DNA from: Sporosarcina globispora | GTDB lineage: Bacteria > Bacillota > Bacilli > Bacillales > Cytobacillaceae | Reading direction: 5' to 3' | NCBI RefSeq assembly: GCF_001274725.1 | Contig: NZ_LGUF01000007.1 | Span: 3,446,327 to 3,510,326 of the forward strand | DNA length: 64,000 nucleotides | Shown here: positions 59,024-64,000 of the stretch, piece by piece | How the letters are laid out: each line of letters starts with the position of its first letter | Position numbering within the stretch: the stretch's first letter is position 1 | The notes under the pieces: generated by a model | Database searches by the model: none | Told to the model about the DNA's origin: nothing | What the model saw: only the letters and a program-made list of their open reading frames with translations | Translations under genes and position numbers: made by a program

Positions 59024-62000
59024 CTATCTTAATACATTAAAATATCTGGCTTCCGGATGGGCAAATACCATTGCAGATACAGATGCTTCCGGTTCCATCA
59101 TGCATCCATCTGTGAGGTGCACACCAATGTCTTCAGGCTGAATCAGTTTGAATAGCTTTCTTTGGTCCTCTAAATCTGGGCAGGCTGGATAACCATATGA
59201 AAAACGCTGTCCCTGGTATTTGGCTGCAAAGCGGTCTTTCATTGTCATTTCGACCGGATCCGGGAATCCCCAGCGGTCTCTGATTTGGCGATGGATCAGC
59301 TCAGCGAATCCTTCTGCTGACTCTAAAGCAAGCGACTGCAGGGCATGGCTTTCCAGGAATCTTCCTTCCTCTTTTAAACGGTCTGCTATACCGCGAATTC
59401 CTTTTCCAGCTGTCACAGTAAAGAAGGCGACATAATCCATTTGACCGCTTTCCTTTGACTTAAGGAAGTCTGCAAGACATAAGAATGGCTCAGTTTCCTG
59501 TCGCGGAAACTCAAATGTTTCGATGACAGTTACTTCATCCTCATTATAAATATACACCTTATCGCCATCTGACTGGGCAGGGAAGAATTGATAAACTGCT
59601 TTTGGTTCAACCCAGCTTTTCTCTTTTGATTCCGCAATCAGTTCATCAACCATTGTATTTATCTTTATGGCTTTTTCATCTTTTTCTGCAAGAAGCTTTT
59701 GAAGGTTTCCTTTTAAGCCAAGATGATGGCCAATCAGCATTTGCTTATTTATATACGGCTCAATATGTGAGAGGGAATAGGTTTTCAGCAAATGCCGCTT
59801 TAAATCTTTTGGAACAAAAACAGGCACTTTTGTACTAACTGTTGGTTTAGGCTTTACAGCAACAGCGACGGATCCTCGGTCAAAAGGGACTGCATTCAGC
59901 GCGGCTGCCTGTTTTTCTGCCTGCTGTATTCTCAGCTTCTCCGCTTCTTCCGGCTCCTGAAGCTGATTGGCTAAAGAGAGTCCATTCATGGCATCCTTGG
60001 CATACAGCACGAGGCCATCATATTCCTTGGAAATTTTAGTGTCTGTGAACTTTCTCGAAAGTGCAGCGCCGCCTACTAAAATTGGAATATCGATTCCTGC
60101 CTGTTTCATGTCATGTGCCGTAATGACCATCTGCTGTGCAGATTTTACAAGCAGACCCGAAAGACCGACCATATCCGGATTTTCACGCCTGATATTTTCA
60201 ATCAGCTCAGCAGGGGTGACCTTGATTCCCAGGTCAATAACTTCATATCCGTTATTGCTTAGAATAATATCTACAAGATTCTTCCCGATATCATGAACAT
60301 CGCCTTTAACGGTTGCCAGGATTATTTTCCCTTTGGATGAAGATTGTGCAGCATCTTTTCCCATATGCGGTTCAAGATAAGAAACCGATGCTTTCATAAC
60401 TTCTGCACTTTGAAGTACTTCTGCGACAATCAGCTGATTATCATTGAACAATCTTCCGACTTCCTTCATTCCATTCATTAATGGACCATTAATGATATCG
60501 AGGGGAGCAGGATATTGCTGCAGAGCAAGATCAAGATCCGGTAAAAGCCCTTCTTTTGTTCCCTCGAGAATATAATAGGCGAGACGTTCCTCAAGTGTCA
60601 TATCAGGAAGAGCACTCTTTCTTTCTTTCTTTTTATCGCGGTAAAAATCAGTAAAAATGGCAAGTGATTCGTCAGTAGTTTCAAAAAGCAGTTTTTCAGC
60701 CATTAAGACCTCTTCCTTTGTAATGGAAGCGAATCTTTCGAGTTTTTCCGTATTCACAATCGCATAATCAAGGCCTGCTTGAGTGCAGTGGTACAGGAAT
60801 ACAGAATTTAATATCTCCCTGCCGACAGGAGGGAGGCCGAATGAAACATTACTGATACCCAGTATGGTTTGAACCTCCGGAAGTGCCTCTTTAATAAGTC
60901 TGATCCCATCTACCGTTGCTTTTGCAGATCCGATGTATTGCTCATCCCCAGTGCCAACAGGAAAAACAAGCGGGTCAAAAATAAGATCCTCAGGAGAAAG
61001 GTTGTACTTGTTCACAAGAAGATCATATGACCTTTTCGCAATTTCCAGCTTTCTCTCAGCCGAAACACCCATTCCGTCTTCATCGATCGTCCCTACAACG
61101 ACAGCTGCTCCATAGCGGTGGATCAGCGGAGCAATAGCTTCAAATCTTTCTTCGCCATCCTCCAGATTAATTGAATTAATAATGGCCTTGCCCTGTGAAT
61201 AGGTAAGGGCCTTTTCGATTACCATTTCGTCAGTTGAATCAATCACCAGCGGAACCTTGATTTTTTTTACCAATTCCTTGATGAAATTTTCAACATCCTG
61301 CATTTCATCACGATCAGGGTCTGCAAGGCATATATCAATGACATGGGCTCCGCCTTTAACCTGTGCACGGCCTATCTCTGCAGCTTCCTCGAACTTGCCT
61401 TCAGCAATCAGCCTTTTAAACTTGCGGGAACCAATTACATTTGTCCGCTCGCCAACCATAATGGGCCTTAAGGTTGGATCATCATAAATAAGAGGTTCGA
61501 TTCCGGATACTTTGTGAAGGGAATTGCCCTCATATTTCCTTGGAGTATAATTCTTAACCGACTCAGCGATTGCCTGGATATGTTCAGGGGTTGTTCCGCA
61601 GCAGCCGCCTACGATATTAAGCCAGCCTTCTTTGGCAAAACCCTCGAGCTTACTCGCAAGTGATTCGGGTGTTTCATGATATTGTCCCTCTTCATCTGGC
61701 AGTCCTGCATTGGGATAACAGCTGACAGCAGTGGATGCCAATCCAGATAAAGATCTTATATGATCCTGCATGAATTCCGGACCTGTCGCACAGTTGAGCC
61801 CAACAGCAAGAGGTTTCATGTGTTCAATTGAAATATAAAATGCTTCAATTGATTGCCCTGCAAGGGTGGTACCCATTGGTTCAATAGTTCCCGAAATAAT
61901 GAGCGGAAGTTCTTTTCCTGTTTCTTTTAATGCTTTTTCAATGCCGACAAAACCTGCTTTCACATTCAGCATGTCCTGGCTGGTTTCGAGGAGAAGCAGA

Positions 62001-62470
62001 TCGGCTCCACCGTCAATTAAACCTCTGGCTTGTTCTTCATAAGCTAGAACCATATCTTCAAAAGTAGAACCCCCGGTTACACTCAGAGTTTTTGTGGTTG
62101 GCCCCATGGCGCCTGCCACAAACCGCGGCCATTCAGGAGTAGATATATTGTCTGCGGCGGCACGGGCAATTTCAACAGCTTTTTTATTTAGTTCATAAGC
62201 TTTTTCCTCCAGGTCGTAATCTGCCAGAACGATGCTTGTGGCACCAAATGTATTTGTTTCAATGATATCAGCGCCTGCTTTTAAATATTCTATGTGGATA
62301 TTTTCAATTACTGAAGGAGCGGTCACATTTAAGTATTCGTTGCAGCCTTCATATTCCTCCCCGCCAAAGTCTTCCGCTGTAAGATTTGCTCTCTGGAGCA
62401 TAGTGCCCATTGCTCCATCCATGATGAGGATTTTCTTTTTAAGTTGCTCCTGCAGTGATGGTTTATACAT
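59024..62470 (-). CDS. metH: cobalamin-dependent methionine synthase
   Basis: A 1148-residue four-module enzyme. Module 1 (about 1-320) binds homocysteine and zinc: [21 protein letters not shown] and [10 protein letters not shown]. Module 2 (about 340-610) binds methyltetrahydrofolate: [38 protein letters not shown]. Module 3 (about 640-890) binds cobalamin: cap region, then GDVHDIGKN with the cobalt-ligating His. Module 4 (about 910-1148) is the AdoMet activation domain: [11 protein letters not shown] and [14 protein letters not shown] (in part). It overlaps the yitJ end by 8 bases and has AAGGAGG before the ATG. The enzyme needs B12. Confidence 0.97.
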   Translation of the reverse strand: MYKPSLQEQLKKKILIMDGAMGTMLQRANLTAEDFGGEEYEGCNEYLNVTAPSVIENIHIEYLKAGADIIETNTFGATSIVLADYDLEEKAYELNKKAVEIARAAADNISTPEWPRFVAGAMGPTTKTLSVTGGSTFEDMVLAYEEQARGLIDGGADLLLLETSQDMLNVKAGFVGIEKALKETGKELPLIISGTIEPMGTTLAGQSIEAFYISIEHMKPLAVGLNCATGPEFMQDHIRSLSGLASTAVSCYPNAGLPDEEGQYHETPESLASKLEGFAKEGWLNIVGGCCGTTPEHIQAIAESVKNYTPRKYEGNSLHKVSGIEPLIYDDPTLRPIMVGERTNVIGSRKFKRLIAEGKFEEAAEIGRAQVKGGAHVIDICLADPDRDEMQDVENFIKELVKKIKVPLVIDSTDEMVIEKALTYSQGKAIINSINLEDGEERFEAIAPLIHRYGAAVVVGTIDEDGMGVSAERKLEIAKRSYDLLVNKYNLSPEDLIFDPLVFPVGTGDEQYIGSAKATVDGIRLIKEALPEVQTILGISNVSFGLPPVGREILNSVFLYHCTQAGLDYAIVNTEKLERFASITKEEVLMAEKLLFETTDESLAIFTDFYRDKKKERKSALPDMTLEERLAYYILEGTKEGLLPDLDLALQQYPAPLDIINGPLMNGMKEVGRLFNDNQLIVAEVLQSAEVMKASVSYLEPHMGKDAAQSSSKGKIILATVKGDVHDIGKNLVDIILSNNGYEVIDLGIKVTPAELIENIRRENPDMVGLSGLLVKSAQQMVITAHDMKQAGIDIPILVGGAALSRKFTDTKISKEYDGLVLYAKDAMNGLSLANQLQEPEEAEKLRIQQAEKQAAALNAVPFDRGSVAVAVKPKPTVSTKVPVFVPKDLKRHLLKTYSLSHIEPYINKQMLIGHHLGLKGNLQKLLAEKDEKAIKINTMVDELIAESKEKSWVEPKAVYQFFPAQSDGDKVYIYNEDEVTVIETFEFPRQETEPFLCLADFLKSKESGQMDYVAFFTVTAGKGIRGIADRLKEEGRFLESHALQSLALESAEGFAELIHRQIRDRWGFPDPVEMTMKDRFAAKYQGQRFSYGYPACPDLEDQRKLFKLIQPEDIGVHLTDGCMMEPEASVSAMVFAHPEARYFNVLR

Positions 62471-64000
62471 GCTGTTTCCTCCTTGAAAGCCGTTCGGTCG
62501 TCATTCGGGCATAGTTTGATAGTTCTACAGTCATTTCATAGCGCATAAATGGAGTGATAAGGTAGATGCCATTAAACAGCTCCGCCGCGGCATCAATCAG
62601 TGACTTTGCAATAGCTATGCCTTCAAGGCCAGCCTTTGCAGGATCATCCTTCAATACAGCCATTCGGTTTCTAATGCTGTCGGCAATTTTAATCCCTGGC
62701 ACTTCATTATGAAGAAACTCTGCATTCCGGCTGCCGGTCAGCGGCATTAATCCTATATATACAGGTGCTTTTAAATCTTTTACAGCCTCATGAACCTCCA
62801 GTAATTTTTCTTCAGAAAAGACAGGCTGTGAGATGAAATAGTCCGCACCATGTTCGATTTTCTTTTCAAGGCGTCCAACAGCCTTTTCCAATGAGCGGAC
62901 ATTGGGATTAAAAGCACCTGCAACTGAGAAGGCTGCTTTCCGGCCAAGGTCTTTCCCAGAAAAAGATAATCCTTCATTTAATTGTTTGATCATACTGATC
63001 AATTCAAATGAAGAGACATCATATACAGAAGATGCACCGGGAAAATCACCGACGCGTGCAGGATCTCCCGTTACGGCCAGAATATCATTTAATCCGAGTG
63101 CGTGCAGACCCATTAAATGGGATTGCAGCCCAATAATATTTCTATCCCTGCAGGTTACATGAACCAGCGGGCGCAATCCAGTCTGCTGCTTTACTAGGTA
63201 GCCAAGGGCCGAGTTGCATACCCTAGGGGAAGCAAGAGAGTTATCTGCAAGGGTAATAGAATCTATACCTGCTTCTTTCAATGCTCTTGCACCATCAAAG
63301 AAACGTCTGGTATCAAGCTTCCTTGGGGGATCAAGCTCAACAATTACTGATGGCCTTTCCATGACAATATCCTGAAGGGGAGGGAGCTCTCTCGATGATG
63401 ACGGCTTATCTGATACAATGACTTTATTGATTTCCTTTACTTCTTTTTCCTTGACTGGCGGCAGCCCTTTTATTGCCTCAGCGAAGGCCTTTATATGTTC
63501 AGGTGTAGTGCCGCAGCAGCCTCCTAGCAGGCGTACACCCTGGTTTCGGAAACCAATCGCCGACTGGCGGAAATAATCGGGATCTCCCTCATAATGAAAT
63601 TTGCCATCTATATAGGCTGGAATACTGGCATTAGGATAAGCCGAAAGATAGGCATGTTTTGGCAAAGGAACACTTTCGAGCGTTTTAAGCATATGATGCG
63701 GGCCAAGCCTGCAATTAATTCCCACTAAATCTGCCCCAATGCTTTCAAGCTTTGTTAAAGCATCAGCTATGGGGGTCTGGTTCTGAAGAACACCCGCTTC
63801 CTGAAGAGACACCTGTGCGATAATCGGCAGATCAGTTTCTCTTCTGGCAATGGCCAGAACCGTTTCAAGTTCTTCAAAGTCATAATAAGTTTCCAGTAAT
63901 ATACCATCTACATCCTCAAGAAGCAGACAGTAAAGCTGCTCACGGAAGCTTCTTTTTATTTCTTCAAGAGTTATCATATTGGGCTTGAATCCTCTGATCC
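62463..64000 (-). CDS. yitJ: bifunctional homocysteine S-methyltransferase / methylenetetrahydrofolate reductase, 5' end outside window
   Basis: The visible 512 codons cover most of a YitJ-type fusion (family about 610 residues). The frame stays open to the window edge and the codons before 63977 read IRGFKPN, which continues the family, so the ATG at 63977 is internal and the true start lies beyond 64000. The N-terminal part is the rest of a homocysteine methyltransferase domain ([38 protein letters not shown] with the zinc Cys pair). From about 225 it is a MetF-type reductase ([15 protein letters not shown]-like region, [29 protein letters not shown]). It supplies methyl-THF to MetH, the next gene in the operon. 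Confidence 0.95.
   Translation of the reverse strand, partial: IRGFKPNMITLEEIKRSFREQLYCLLLEDVDGILLETYYDFEELETVLAIARRETDLPIIAQVSLQEAGVLQNQTPIADALTKLESIGADLVGINCRLGPHHMLKTLESVPLPKHAYLSAYPNASIPAYIDGKFHYEGDPDYFRQSAIGFRNQGVRLLGGCCGTTPEHIKAFAEAIKGLPPVKEKEVKEINKVIVSDKPSSSRELPPLQDIVMERPSVIVELDPPRKLDTRRFFDGARALKEAGIDSITLADNSLASPRVCNSALGYLVKQQTGLRPLVHVTCRDRNIIGLQSHLMGLHALGLNDILAVTGDPARVGDFPGASSVYDVSSFELISMIKQLNEGLSFSGKDLGRKAAFSVAGAFNPNVRSLEKAVGRLEKKIEHGADYFISQPVFSEEKLLEVHEAVKDLKAPVYIGLMPLTGSRNAEFLHNEVPGIKIADSIRNRMAVLKDDPAKAGLEGIAIAKSLIDAAAELFNGIYLITPFMRYEMTVELSNYARMTTERLSRRKQHV

Noticed and set aside
63975-63977. ATG as the start of the yitJ-type gene (504 residues)
   Set aside because: The codons upstream continue the homocysteine methyltransferase domain to the window edge, so this Met is internal and the gene is cut by the window.
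1-64000. CRISPR arrays, prophage, insertion sequences, tRNA or rRNA genes
   Set aside because: No regularly spaced repeats, transposase or phage structural genes, or cloverleaf/rRNA sequence could be found on either strand.

Overview
The window is a 64-kb piece of an AT-rich chromosome from an endospore-forming member of the Bacillaceae, most likely of the Cytobacillus/Mesobacillus type. The support is a CotY/CotZ-type coat protein, the germination hydrolase CwlJ, a YlbC-like CAP protein, the qoxABCD order, B. subtilis-like kipI/kipA/ycsFGI genes, strong AGGAGG ribosome sites with many TTG/GTG starts, and Bacillus-type TPP, guanidine-I and preQ1 riboswitches. The genus is inferred; no rRNA is present.

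Layout. 1-3.8 kb: the end of a possible actin-like (ParM/StbA) gene with a small partner, a charged coat protein, a divergent hemolysin-III/DUF1836 pair that shares operator-like inverted repeats, and uppP. 4.1-8.8 kb: a copper nitrite reductase (nirK) behind a well-placed Fnr-type site, followed by nosD-nosL-nosY-nosF but no nosZ. 9-19 kb: a small conserved-looking gene, azoR with an MhqR-like operator, a DUF218 protein behind a structured leader, cwlJ, ylbC, an E. coli-type speD, a MerR/coiled-coil protein, a C39-like peptidase, an AbrB-family membrane protein, HAD and OsmC proteins. 19-26 kb: TPP-controlled thiMDE, exoA, guanidine-riboswitch-controlled SMR exporters, a murG paralogue and a broken P-loop gene.

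26-41.5 kb: AI-2E transporter, SDR, metallophosphoesterase, the pxpB-pxpC-pxpA-ycsG-ycsI operon for 5-oxoproline use, preQ1-controlled queCDE, potABCD and a divergent polysaccharide deacetylase. 41.5-50 kb: relic of an RND pump, a short FtsH paralogue, TPP-controlled thiT, a large palindromic intergenic repeat and qoxABCD. 50-64 kb: CAP lipoprotein, EamA transporter, secreted beta-propeller protein, truncated haemoglobin, several very small genes, gene relics (threonine aldolase, aldo/keto reductase), and a methionine block (metH and a yitJ gene that runs off the window edge).

Themes. The respiratory genes (NirK plus Nos accessory proteins, aa3-type quinol oxidase, truncated haemoglobin) suggest a facultative anaerobe that meets nitrite and NO. 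Thiamine is handled by salvage (thiMDE) and uptake (thiT) under two TPP riboswitches. Polyamines are handled by speD and potABCD. Short gene relics at 25.5, 41.8, 50 and 56.2 kb, with two or three structured intergenic repeats, show local gene loss. I saw no rRNA, tRNA, CRISPR array, transposase or prophage module.
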